A stretch of 64,000 bases of DNA from Spisula solida (taxonomy: Eukaryota > Mollusca > Bivalvia > Venerida > Mactridae): assembly GCA_947247005.1 (NCBI GenBank), contig OX365944.1, positions 58,634,096 to 58,698,095 of the forward strand. The letters are read 5' to 3'. The translations under genes were made by a program, and so were the position numbers. The notes under the pieces were generated by a model. It had not been told where the DNA came from. It was given only the letters and a program-made list of their open reading frames with translations, and searched no databases. Positions 34,901-42,002 of this stretch are shown here, one piece after another (position 1 is the first letter of the stretch; each line of letters starts with the position of its first letter).

Positions 34901-37900
34901 AGCAAGTTTCCATTTCGGGAAAACTATCAGGATCACGAGCTATAGCATCTGGAGTTCCTCAGGGGTCTATTTTGGGCCCCATATTGTTTATACTCTACAT
35001 AAATGATCTACCACTACACCTCAAAAATACATCTACTGACATGTTTGCTGATGACACTACTGTCACTGCTTTTGAACAATCACTACCAGAAGTATATAAC
35101 TCACTGCAACAAAGTATAACTATTATCAATGACTGGTGTTCACGAAATTCAATGTTGCCTAACCCCCAAAAAACCAAAGCCATGATAATTTCACCTTCAA
35201 ATACAATCTATAACTTTCTTAAAACCAGCAGTGAGTTCACCCTAACAATGCAAAACCAAGTAATAGGATTTTCGGAGACAGAAAAATTGTTAGGAGTTCA
35301 TGTTGATCATAAACTTAACTGGCAAACACAGGTTGAACATCTGCTTAAGAAATGCAATTCTTTACTCTATCTTCTTCTCAGAATAAAATCCTTTCTAAAG
35401 AAACACATGAGAATCCTCTTCTTCAATGCATACATCTTACCCCATATTGACTACTGCTGTACCATTTGGGGAAATTGTAATAATGAGCTTCTCAATACCC
35501 TGTACAAATTTCAGAAAAGAGCTGCTCGTATTATACTAGACAAGGACATAGACACTCCATCACACGATCTCTTTCAAGAACTCAAGTGGATGACTATACA
35601 TGAAAGAATCTATTTCAAAAAAGCCATTTTTGTTTACAAATCTATTAACAATCTCTTTCCTGAATACATGTCAAATTTATTCACATTCTCAAATAATCAT
35701 TCACTAAGATCCCACACTCAACAATCCCTTAAGGTCCCAAAACCAAGACTAGAATTTTTTAGGAAAACTCTTGCTTATTCAGGTCCCAAACTCTGGAACA
35801 CTATACCACTACACATAAAACAATCAGAAAGCTTGGCAATCTTTAAGTCATCATACCTTAAATGGTGGTTCTCTAGTGGGAAAAACTTGTTAAACATGTA
35901 AAATTCTTGCGTCACTTAATATGTATATAAATGTAATTTTATTCTTTGTTTTATAGTTCAATTTCACTGAACTGTACTATAAATTGTTGGTCTAGCTTTC
36001 TTTTGATATGTTTTAGTAGCTTAATTAACGCACTGCTGTTACATCTAATGTAAATATCATTCTGTAAATGTTATATTTGTTCACATTTGTTGTAAATTGT
36101 ATGTACATATATATTGAGGCTCACAGGTAAGACTGGCTTTGCCAACTGTGTTGCCTCATTAAATAAAGTCTTTATTATTATTATTATTATTATTATACCA
36201 GCCTGTGATATACCAGTCTGTGATATACCAGTCTGTGATATACCAGTCTGTGATATACCAGTCTGTGATATACCAGTCTGTGATATACCAGTCTGTGATA
36301 TACCAGTCTGTGATATACCAGTCTATGATATACCAGTCTGTGATATACCAGTCTGTGATATACCAGTCTATGATATACCAGTCTGTGATATACCAGTCTA
36401 TGATATACCAGTCTGTGATATACCAGTCTGTGATATACCAGTCTGTGATATACCAGTCTATGATATACCAGTCTGTGATATACCAGTCTGTGATATACCA
36501 GTCTGTGATATACCAGTCTGTGATATACCAGTCTATGATATACCAGTCTATGATATACCAGTCTGTGATATACCAGTCTGTGATATACCAGCTGGGACCG
36601 GTTTAAAGCTCTTGCATTTAGTTCCTGGGCCGGTTGGCTCTCAGAGTCAAGTGTATAAAATAGGTATATAGTGTCCTCATATCATGTAGTAATTGATATA
36701 CTGTTGGTGGAATGCTTCAATCCAATAATAAATCAAAGTGCTGATCGATGTGAGCCATTCAAAACATCAGCCCTGCATTCAAGGAAGCAAATTATGTGAT
36801 GATATATTTTGTTACTTTTCTTGTGAAAAAAATATTCATACGCATGTTATTATTTTTGTCCTTTTTAATGATATTCTGTCTTTTATTTGGCATTAGATTT
36901 AAATGATAAATCTGACACTTTCATTAGGATATGCCATTTGTATGAAAATTGAAATGAACTGATATTGATCATGTCACCTTTACAACTGTGTTCCTGCGTT
37001 GGTCATTAAGAATTGATGAGTTGAAAAACTTCTGGTATAGATGCAGGCTCCCAACTAAAAATTATGGTATATCATTAATAAATAGCACGGAGAATTTGAC
37101 TTGATCCTGACCTATGAATGTATTACAAGTTTCTTGCATAAATATATAAATTTCCGCGAGCAAATCATGCAATATCAGTCCTTTAGATTTGTGTTGGTTT
37201 ATTACACCTTGAGCGTCTTCATGATACTCCCCACAAATCATGCAATATCAGTCCTTTAGATTTGTGTTGGTTTATTACACCTTGAACGTCTTCATGATAC
37301 TCCCCACTTATGAAAACATACAACCAAGGTTATATGTAGACAATATATCACCTGACCTATAATACCAGTAGTTAGTGCAATGTACATAGGAATATAGAAA
37401 GGGAGGTAACTGATAGGTTTACCATGTATTGCAATGTACATAGGAATATAGAAAGGGAGGTAACTGATAGGTTTACCATGTATGTATGTAATATATATAG
37501 TCAACACTCTCGAGTTGATCATTCTACTAGCCTTGTTGACAAATAAAAATTGACAATCCAATGCATTTCCGATGTGGATTTTGTTCAATCTCGAGTATAA
37601 TCATTTTTACTTAATAAACTCTTTTAATATACAATTGAAACAAGCATCCATTCAATCATGCATTGTTGATATTATCAACAATGCTAATATTATCTCTGTC
37701 AGAGGGATAATGGTGATCATACAGTAAAGAATCTGACTGAATAATATGATTATAAAATCTAAGATGGCTGAATATTATTTCAGGTGATCAAGCTTCCGGA
37801 TGAACCAGATGTTGCAGACGACAATGTTGTCACTATAATACTACACACACCTTTAAATCAAAAATATTCTAGAAAATTTCTGTGTTCATGCAAACTTCAG

Positions 37901-39581
37901 GTAAGTTTATTAGAAAATGATGTACTCTGTCCAAAAGACAAACTGCTTTAAAGCTTCCCGTTATATGACATCATTAAAAACCATGGAGCTCTTCTGTTTT
38001 GAGTCTTCAACAAGAGAAATGGTCTTCATCAATGCCTCTGACTCTGTTTTGTAGTTGCTACAGTGTTTTCCAGTAGCTTCACTGGCTGTTTCTGTGTCAC
38101 CAAAAATATTCAGGATGGTGGGGCTGGTATTGCCATCTACTTTCCTGAATGGCATTGGTGGCAGAACCATCATTATCATTATAGACAGTAGTCTGGGTTT
38201 CAGGTTATGTCATTGAAAATATTCTCATGGGAAATCAAATTGATGATCTTTACAGGCAGGTTTTATAATGATAGTCTTTGTTAGAAGGTGGTCTTTAAAT
38301 CAGGTACACCTATGTGTACATGTATATAATGTTTGTATCTGTACCTTAGAAGTGCAAGTATTGCTTTAGAAAGTAGGTAGAAGGAGGTAAAGAAACGTGT
38401 ACTTTTTAGCTCGACCATTCCAAGAATAAGGAGATCTCGAGCTATTACAGTCACTTTTGAGCCAGCATTGCTGATCTGGTCAAAGTTTTGCATGCAATAT
38501 CATATTTCTGAAACTACTAATTTGAAACTTCATACATGTATTGGGGGTCATTATGTAAAGTCACTAACCAAGATTATGCCCTTTTTGTAATAAGAAAATC
38601 TTTGTTAAAGTTTTGTTTGCAACAGCGTATCTCTTCAACTACTTATGGTATTCAATTGAAACCTGACAAATGTCTTCGAGGTCATAATTTAAGGTCACTG
38701 GCCCAGTCCCATAACTCTGACGTGGAGTTTAACCAAATTATGCCCTTTTTTGTACTTAAAAAATATTGGTTAAAGTTTTGCGTGCAACATCATATCTCTG
38801 AAACTGCTAATGTATTCAATTGAATACGACATATCTCTGAAACTTGTAAAGATATTCAACAGAAACCTTGCACATGTCTTGGGGTTCATTATTTGAGGTC
38901 ACTGGTTAAGTCTCATAAGTTTATAACTGTATAACACCTAAAGGAACAGGTTTCAACTGGTGGGCTTTTATGAATCAGACCTGAAAATAGTTGAGGGTTT
39001 GTTCTATTGATTATCCCTTGCAACTTATAGCAAACTTTGAAAATCGAAAAGTGTGTGCCAAGGTCAGCTAATGTTCATATTCAGTATTACTGGTAGGGTA
39101 GGGTTAGAGGCAGTTTTATTCTTAACAATGAATTGCAAATGTGGCAGTATTTTTATTTTTAAACAATGATAAAGCAGTATAACTGTTCTTGTTAATGTTC
39201 TAAATTTAGTTTTAAGTGTTAACGTGTGTTTTAAACATGTAGACTACATGAATGCATATACTAATTCCACAGATTATTTAATTATTTTTATCAAATGGAT
39301 ATTGTACTAATTTTGTTAATATAAAATGTTCTATTTACTGACTACTGTATAAATGGATCAATATCAGGAACTTCAGTACACTTAATCCTTCCCATTATTT
39401 GTAGAGTTTTGCTATATTTCAGATTGTATTTGACTATATGACAACACTGGGATTCAGTCAGAGTATGTATACATTAACTGTAGCGTTTCCACGACAACAA
39501 CTCAAACACATGGTGGATAGATCACTTCTCGATATGAAGTTTGGACGGAGAATAGTTTTACATATTGATGAGGACTGCTAA
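13903..39581 (+). CDS. UBXN8: UBX domain-containing protein 8-like ER membrane p97 adaptor, complete, 8 exons
   Basis: UBXN8 proteins sit in the ER membrane and recruit the AAA ATPase p97/VCP for ER-associated degradation. Exons are 13903-13981, 15266-15370, 16437-16511, 18023-18102, 24236-24346, 27188-27340, 37784-37900 and 39423-39581. They join in frame to 879 nt (292 residues plus TAA; human protein about 270). The order matches the family: a hydrophobic segment at residues 8-24, a second at about 32-56, a charged Glu/Arg/Lys helix (about 88-145), a low-complexity linker, and a UBX domain (about 205-290). LPDEPD and DYMTTLGFSQSMYTL resemble the human LPEEPS and DWMTRIGYHISLYSL segments. 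The p97-contacting loop FPR is present at 262-264. ATG 13903 is chosen because the earlier ATG at 13874 meets a stop within 11 codons. Intron 6 (10.4 kb) holds a LINE and minisatellites but the splice sites are intact. The 3' UTR extent is unknown. Confidence 0.92.
15266..15370 (+). CDS. UBXN8: UBXN8 exon 2 (second membrane segment)
   Basis: Encodes residues 27-61. The stretch LAFVFQVYVYGLCLWVICLI is strongly hydrophobic and would form the second arm of the membrane hairpin seen in this family. The acceptor follows a long pyrimidine tract (TTTTTTCTTCAG) and the donor is AAAG|GTAAGA. Phase 1 on both sides. A 39-bp minisatellite starts about 145 bp downstream. Confidence 0.88.
15515..16035. repeat. 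39-bp minisatellite
   Basis: About 13 copies of a unit containing AATCAAGGGAGGTAATAACT and TTGGTAAATCTGTGTT, in UBXN8 intron 2. The GGGAGGTAA core is the invariant part. Confidence 0.93.
16437..16511 (+). CDS. UBXN8: UBXN8 exon 3
   Basis: Encodes about 25 residues (AVANSARVAAHDAKYTHRND then DESV), the start of the cytosolic region. The acceptor is CAGCAG, a NAGNAG tandem: splicing could fall at 16437 or 16440, adding or removing one residue without changing frame. Donor TTT|GTAAGT, phase 1. Confidence 0.82.
17537..17556 (+). repeat. Run of 20 guanines
   Basis: Uninterrupted G20 in UBXN8 intron 3, on the transcribed gene's coding strand. It could form a G-quadruplex in DNA or pre-mRNA. Length is prone to sequencing error. 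Confidence 0.85.
18023..18102 (+). CDS. UBXN8: UBXN8 exon 4
   Basis: Encodes DEERHEKQRLQQERNRQSRQ and TNFDNQ, a highly charged helical segment predicted to be a coiled coil. Acceptor CTATAG, donor CAG|GTCAGT; phase 1 in, phase 0 out. Confidence 0.88.
18767..19639. other. Possible inverted-repeat-bounded element
   Basis: ACTCATTAAAAGTTATAAG at 18767-18785 recurs perfectly inverted at 19621-19639. The interior includes a GTCAAAGGTCAAGAT-type interspersed repeat (about 18950-19290). Boundaries and class are unproven. Confidence 0.4.
20182..20275. repeat. 43-bp-arm palindrome
   Basis: TTATTTCATGTCTGTTT to ACTATTGTCCC is followed by TCGTTATC and the inverse of the same arm, with one mismatch and a two-base indel. 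A related inverted motif, AACAGTTCAT with CCAGG, lies upstream at 19847-19910. In UBXN8 intron 4. Confidence 0.78.
20930..21187. mobile_element. MITE-like element with GATCTCC inverted ends, intact copy
   Basis: About 258 bp. Left end GGTCCAATCTCCTGAAGCAT and right end (inverted) AGGTCCCGATCTCCCCGAAG, with internal CAAATTGAGAT motifs in both orientations. A second copy at 61550-62637 is interrupted by another repeat. Confidence 0.65.
22610..22639. promoter_or_regulatory. Inverted pair of CRE-like sites
   Basis: ATGTGACGTC and GACGTCACAT are perfect 10-bp inverted repeats separated by 10 bp. The second includes a full TGACGTCA (22629-22636), the CREB/ATF consensus. It lies in a locally GC-richer part of UBXN8 intron 4. 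Function is inferred. Confidence 0.4.
24236..24346 (+). CDS. UBXN8: UBXN8 exon 5
   Basis: Encodes AQDYRKRILEPREEERKKRK to GDEGQPLGY. It corresponds to the human segment running from RYIENVLKPHQE to GHKLG. Acceptor CGTAG, donor TAT|GTAAGT, phase 0 on both sides. Confidence 0.92.
24905..24975 (+). other. tRNA-like sequence (not a functional tRNA)
   Basis: A box: TTAGCTCAATCGGTTGAGCG; B box: GGTTCGAGCCC. The anticodon stem does not pair and the acceptor stem is poor, so a working tRNA is unlikely. It lies in the left arm of the foldback element. Confidence 0.6.
25130..25205 (-). other. tRNA-like sequence (not a functional tRNA), opposite orientation
   Basis: A box TAGCTCAATCGGTAGAGCG and B box GGTTCAAATCC are clear. 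The region between them has no canonical anticodon stem. It is the diverged inverted partner of the plus-strand copy in the other arm. Confidence 0.6.
25549..25781. mobile_element. Short inverted-repeat element with terminal hairpin
   Basis: Starts with a near-perfect hairpin, AGTCCCCT...AGGGGACT (25549-25579), and ends with AAAACCGGTATAGGGGACT, the inverted counterpart. About 233 bp, non-coding, six bases from the foldback element's target duplication. I recall AGTCCCCTACCGG-ended repeats from molluscan genomes; the class is unknown. Confidence 0.5.
26125..26215 (+). repeat. Retroelement 3' tail with ACTT repeats
   Basis: GTGGACCATATTGAAAATTG to GTAAAATAAAGTCGTTACTT and (ACTT)n. A second copy at about 50758-50840 ends GTAAAATAAAGACTTTACTT with the same tail, so this is a dispersed retroelement end. 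Confidence 0.5.
26845..27095 (+). repeat. Interspersed repeat of the same family, copy b
   Basis: Contains ATTACAAGGTTCTTGCGTTG, TCAATATCAGTCCTTTAGAT, CTCCCCGCTTATGAAATCAT and AAGCTGTTAAATTATGG. It lies about 90 bp upstream of UBXN8 exon 6. Confidence 0.7.
27188..27340 (+). CDS. UBXN8: UBXN8 exon 6 (linker)
   Basis: Encodes 51 residues of charged, Ser/Arg-rich and probably disordered linker (DRSRPRPTSSERDGSESDHN to DAVKVKKR). It is poorly conserved within the family. Its splice sites (TTTAAG acceptor, AGA|GTAAGG donor) and phase 0 continuity support it. Confidence 0.87.
28040..28135 (+). repeat. Interspersed repeat of the same family, partial copy c
   Basis: Only the ATGCATGAATATATTGCAAG to CATTATTGGTCTTTTGG part is recognisable. 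Confidence 0.5.
29519..30188. mobile_element. AGCTCACC-hairpin repeat, copy 1
   Basis: Left end TTTTAGCTCACCTGTCACAA forms a hairpin with GTGAGCT; then TTTTGTGATTACTCTTCGTC. Right end AGGTGAGCGACCTAGGGCCC then CCCTCTTGTT. The interior is three imperfect units of about 140 bp (GACCTAATCTTTATGAAACT...). Located in UBXN8 intron 6. Confidence 0.62.
30585..31202. repeat. 15-bp minisatellite, left part
   Basis: About 41 tandem copies of AGTCTGTGATATACC with a common G-to-A variant. It is open in several frames because the period is divisible by three; this does not indicate coding. The LINE interrupts this array; the right part resumes at 36197. Confidence 0.97.
31457..33004 (+). CDS. LINE ORF1: coiled-coil plus SGNH-hydrolase-like protein
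   Basis: ORF1 proteins of CR1/L2-type LINEs bind RNA and sometimes carry an esterase-like domain. The frame is open from 31295. The first ATG in it is at 31457, giving about 515 residues. The N-terminal half is a long heptad-rich coiled coil (many Glu, Gln, Lys, Leu). The C-terminal half has the SGNH blocks: NVFICGDSVTRKL (nucleophile Ser in GDS), then LIHAGINNISHG (block with Asn), and a DLYTNEVHLSDLGI segment with the late His. The end is Pro-rich. It overlaps ORF2 by more than 100 nt in the -1 frame. Upstream, a coding-like frame is broken by TAA at 31292, so the native start is probably missing. Confidence 0.82.
   Translation: MDQEEESRDEQFENIPSEQKGDKMTKTQYIDKCVGTMQVKDDLQTKQITILRNLTETLKSENKELQTEINDLSLKTDHQATQLGQQLDISENLKKKCSEQRKQISSLENKLTEKNGTCIIQEEELSKLKQQLQQEKKMHIENAVTLSQQNEKSADMKSDLESVKDEVAALQLQVSQLHETRETTASKTEIQILRIQQQKYNEELKSVQNQLEQLKMNSCKPQLQSTDQNTGNNNTVKETISSNTGSKTNQYSKYEENRKTNVFICGDSVTRKLRLDKMSTNKTDVQIRSHGGAEIRDIDIKVQNHSKYVSGFNQSEAYLIHAGINNISHGDSSSEIREQIDELTKHLKETNPAAKLIVSSILPMKSNTQHATTIEEVNKVLNSFCTESGFTFIDHTASFQKNGSVNKDLYTNEVHLSDLGIAVFARNLKSTIREVFNIHVNNTSPHQTQLPRKYTAGHKSENFRMASTPRGPPGHVLWKCHGHRPYGPQPPHPAMMWGLPPSLAMMCPPPLPPRY
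32893..35901 (+). CDS. LINE ORF2: AP endonuclease and reverse transcriptase
   Basis: This enzyme nicks the target DNA and copies the element RNA by target-primed reverse transcription. About 1,002 residues, uninterrupted. The endonuclease domain (from about 33040) shows HLNIHYL, the CETFL glutamate, YIYRPPS, TGDFN and the terminal SDHYPV block. The reverse transcriptase has GLDGIGVKFLKLS, NNYRPISILPVLSKILE, the QSGFR block, VFLDLTKAFD (first aspartate), ASGVPQGSILGPILF and MFADDTT (FADD catalytic box). The C-terminal part continues into the LINE thumb and tail region. All core motifs are intact, so the copy may be young. Translation probably depends on the ORF1 overlap. Confidence 0.93.
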   Translation: MPRTQTIRTPTTAPSNDVGPSTILSNDVSTTPTTSILTPGINATNTEFFNKRGLNIFHLNIHYLYPKFDQIKIILHNHEEIDILCLCETFLNDNFDDSEFQLNNYNMFRRDRQTNGGGIVVYVKSKYHCVQREDLASDDIEAIWLEMRCSKQKPIVFGYIYRPPSSKSDWNYEFEKKLEKLYTENKEIILTGDFNYNSLLLDSNSVWNNTLNSFNLSQLVDKPTRVTTQTSTIIDHVYTNMPCNITEINIPHIALSDHYPVCFTRKLTSQKDNGPSHNLINYRNVKNFNETDFLCSLETQPWSILDIFDDTDDALDSFIKLYSNVLNLHAPLKQKRVKHKNLPDWFNPNITNAMKHRDKAKQSNNTENFRYWRNKTQSLIKEAKKSFYSESINNNQQNPRQIWKNLKDLSGKSSKHQSHLIVDESGKPIQDADTTAEYFNDFFANIFNKAPHHCDTISQDDKTILSEFIKDRISPTTSFHIPLIKESFILKQLKSMDCNKATGLDGIGVKFLKLSAEIIARPLTNIFNKSISSARFPNLFKKAKVVPIFKKGSKSDANNYRPISILPVLSKILEKHVSDNLKTYIETHSLIHSTQSGFRSKHSCETALTSIIDSWISAINDNKIVGTVFLDLTKAFDLLNHSILLDKMKEYKFDEKTLAWFTSYLSDRTQQVSISGKLSGSRAIASGVPQGSILGPILFILYINDLPLHLKNTSTDMFADDTTVTAFEQSLPEVYNSLQQSITIINDWCSRNSMLPNPQKTKAMIISPSNTIYNFLKTSSEFTLTMQNQVIGFSETEKLLGVHVDHKLNWQTQVEHLLKKCNSLLYLLLRIKSFLKKHMRILFFNAYILPHIDYCCTIWGNCNNELLNTLYKFQKRAARIILDKDIDTPSHDLFQELKWMTIHERIYFKKAIFVYKSINNLFPEYMSNLFTFSNNHSLRSHTQQSLKVPKPRLEFFRKTLAYSGPKLWNTIPLHIKQSESLAIFKSSYLKWWFSSGKNLLNM
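36197..36592. repeat. 15-bp minisatellite, right part
   Basis: About 26 copies of the same AGTCTGTGATATACC unit, continuing the array on the other side of the LINE. It ends at CCAGCTGGGACCGG. Confidence 0.97.
37075..37350 (+). repeat. Interspersed repeat of the same family, copy d with internal duplication
   Basis: The full motif order is present, and a 73-bp piece (starting CAAATCATGCAATATCAGTC at 37161 and again at 37234) is tandemly duplicated with very few differences. A separate tandem duplication of about 60 bp (GCAATGTACATAGGAATATA) follows at 37376-37490. Confidence 0.72.
37784..37900 (+). CDS. UBXN8: UBXN8 exon 7 (start of UBX domain)
   Basis: Encodes VIKLPDEPDVADDNVVTIIL to FLCSCKLQ, the first beta strands of the UBX fold. 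Acceptor TTTCAG, donor CAG|GTAAGT, phase 0 on both sides. Confidence 0.93.
37950..38195 (-). pseudogene. Degenerate LINE ribonuclease H fragment
   Basis: Minus-strand sequence in UBXN8 intron 7 reads NDNDGSATNAIQ in one frame, then DTETASEATGKHCSNYKTES and EALMKTISLVEDS in another. DGSATNA followed by a THCSNYxxExxAL-like block is typical of the RNase H domain at the end of some LINE ORF2 proteins. A frameshift separates the blocks and the last catalytic region is absent. It is a different element from the nearby LINE, which ends without an RNase H. Confidence 0.6.
38470..38935 (+). repeat. Tandem block of an interspersed repeat (TAAAGTTTTG...ATATCTCTGAAAC)
   Basis: About three units, each with AAAGTTTTGCxTGCAA, ATCATATCTCTGAAAC and a GGGGTCATTATxTAAGGTCACT block. 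Non-coding. In UBXN8 intron 7. Confidence 0.6.
39423..39581 (+). CDS. UBXN8: UBXN8 exon 8 (end of UBX domain, stop)
   Basis: Encodes IVFDYMTTLGFSQSMYTLTV, then AFPRQQL with the conserved FPR p97-binding loop, and ends IVLHIDEDC with TAA at 39579-39581. Acceptor ATTTCAG. Confidence 0.93.
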   Translation: MVFDYMTTLGFSQSMYTLTVAFPRQQLKHMVDRSLLDMKFGRRIVLHIDEDC

Positions 39582-40024
39582 TGTTATACTTCAAAACTGA
39601 TACCAAGTCACGTGTTCGGATGTACTTTTAGAGTTACTGTAAATACCATTATTTTTGCCAATGCTTTATTTAGTGAATCCTCAGTTTAATGTGTTCATGA
39701 ATTTGTGATATTGTTCTTTGGGATCTTTTGTTAATTTGGCATTAAAGTTGTTTTGCAAAGCTTATGAATTTATGAGGTAATCCGTTCAAAACATTGTAAA
39801 AAAGTCACTTCAAGCTTTCCTGCCATTTAGTGAACTCGATTCCCTGTTATACACATTTTAAAATCCATTGATAATTTATGTGGGTATTATTTTACTAATT
39901 GTTAATGTTTTATTATTATACAAAATGTACACTTATTTTAAGGGAAGTAACTGATGCTGCAATTGCTATCATATTTATAGGAGTTATTTCCCTTGTACAC
40001 TTACAGATATCATTATTATCATAC

Positions 40025-41000
40025 CACATTTATATAGCACTTTTATCATAGGCAGTCAGCACATACCCAAATACTCCCCCAGCCAAATCAGATTTTACTA
40101 CTGTTTACTATCTATGACAGGCTACTAACAGAATTGCCGATTATAAAAGTGCCTGTCACATTTGTAGCCGTGTAGGTTTATTATTTATTGAAATGGTATA
40201 TTACGGGCATCGGCATGTAGTTACTATATTTTTCTTTCAGGAAATATCAACACTTTAGTCCTTAAATACACACACTTTACACAACAAACATCAGAATCAC
40301 GAACCACAATTCCTTAATTTCGTCACTAATTTAGGCATTCAGCACCACCCAGATTTCCACGCTTGTAAACGTGAATTTTGCCTTGAAACAGAATGTATGC
40401 TTCACAAACGGGCCTAGCTGGTCATCCTTTCAGTTAGTGTAACTAAATAACTTACCTCACATGCCAATTATACTTGGCAACATTTCACTAGATTGATAAT
40501 TAAAAAAAAATGTACGAAATTTGTCTCCGTCTATTTCCAATTCTATTTAGTATTCCGATAACCTTTCAACCTCAACAGATCTCGAAGCGATCGTGTGATT
40601 GGCTAGACTGTATGTCGCGTCATCCATAGTTGTTCAATTGTGAAAGCTCGGCCATTTCTGTTTGTGTCCGGTGTATATACTGAAAGCCTAAACTGGTGAT
40701 CAAACCAAATTCGCGATTTTGACTTATATTGTGTAAAGTGTGTGTATTTAAGGACTGAAGTGTTGATATATCCTAAAAGTAAAATATCTTCGCTACACGC
40801 TGATACCCACAATATAGCATTTGAATGAATAAATAAAACAAATACGACAAGTTATGTGACAGGCACTCCATTTTCCGATATTCGCCTTTCTTAATATACG
40901 AGCGTAGATAAACAATGAGAAGGTTGAATTGACTGGGGAAGTAGTAGGGTATGTGCTGGCTGCCTATGACTTTTATCATGCAAATACACTTTCAAAAGTG
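40025..41000. mobile_element. Large foldback element, about 0.98 kb
   Basis: Arms of roughly 340 bp (40025-40370 and 40650-41000) are inverted diverged copies. Matching blocks include GGCAGTCAGCACATACCC with GGGTATGTGCTGGCTGCC, GTGCCTGTCACAT with ATGTGACAGGCAC, and CTTAAATACACACACTTTAC with its inverse. The spacer is not obviously repeated. No target duplication or coding frame was identified. Confidence 0.68.
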
Positions 41001-41666
41001 CAAATAACATGTGTAGAACATGGATAAATACAGAAAAATTCAAGATAGATGTGGTTGTATTTTTGTTTTTGACTTGATAAAGTCACCCGACATCCAGGCC
41101 TGTTGTTAATCATGTTTGTCTCCCTTGAGTTTTAAGGGTGGATTAAAATAGAGGGGGGATGAAGATGGGATACATCCTCCTAAAATAGCCATAGCATATG
41201 TAATTTGTGTTATTCTAAGCCAAAAACTATGAAAATGCATGATTTCGTGCTTACTTCACAAAATAACTTCTCAGTATAGTGCAGACATAAACTATTTTTA
41301 CTAGCTGTCTTCACTCACTCAATTTTCCTTTGATGAGGGGTCATGTCAATACTTACGCTCCCCCTGATGCCAAATTCTGAACCTGCCTCCGATTTTGTTT
41401 GTTTTTGCATTGATATCTTCAAACCTAAAATCAAAATTGTGCACACATTGAATAATGGTATCAGTGTGGACATACAACTACACATGGTAGGTGATGTAAT
41501 TTTTTACTAAGATTGCAAGAAAAAATATGGCAACTAAAAGTAAAAAGCAATGGTGTTTTATTCTTTGACTGATTTTAATCTGTCAACTCGAAGTTAAAAA
41601 CAACTGTAAGTGATTTATTCTTTGACAGATTTTTAACAAAACATCCTTGACACACTTGCCAAGAAT

Positions 41667-41796
41667 GAGTGCTATCCACACAGCTTAATATTTTTTGCCC
41701 GAAACAGACTCAACTGCTAAACCTGGTAGTTGAGTCTGTTTCGGGCAAAAACTGTGAGTTTTTGTAGAACAATATTAAGTTGTGTGGATAGTACTC
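41667..41796. repeat. Long hairpin-forming inverted repeat
   Basis: GCCCGAAACAGACTCAACT pairs perfectly with its inverse around a 12-base loop. After a 25-base bulge on one side, a further 26-bp stem (GAGTGCTATCCACACAGCTT) pairs with the outer flank. The total span is 130 bp. No coding. Confidence 0.75.
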
Positions 41797-42002
41797 GTGC
41801 TCACCATCACCCAGATCTACCTCAAAGGTGAAGTTCACAGGTGTTGGCCAAAGGTCATGAGCAATGTTCATGACTGGTCTATAACTTTTATATAAGCATA
41901 CATACCACAATTGATCTCCATGCTATGACGCTGTGCAAAGTTTATCACAAGGGCATCAAGGTGCTAAGTGATATAACTGCAGCATCACAAGTTATTTAAT
42001 AC

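Larger units (their letters stand above)
31203..36197 (+). mobile_element. Non-LTR retrotransposon (CR1/L2/jockey-like LINE), 5'-truncated, nearly complete
   Basis: A 5-kb element with ORF1, ORF2, a 3' UTR of about 270 bp, AATAAA at 36162-36167 and a terminal (TTA)n run at 36171-36197. It lies in UBXN8 intron 6 in the sense orientation and interrupts a 15-bp minisatellite: repeat units abut it at both ends. Because the target is itself repetitive, a target-site duplication cannot be seen. The 5' end falls within ORF1-like coding sequence that carries an in-frame TAA at 31292-31294, consistent with 5' truncation. Confidence 0.92.

Noticed and set aside
32083..35183. Antisense frames within the LINE (60-130 residues)
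   Set aside because: They are shadows of the intact ORF1 and ORF2 on the other strand with no motif of their own.
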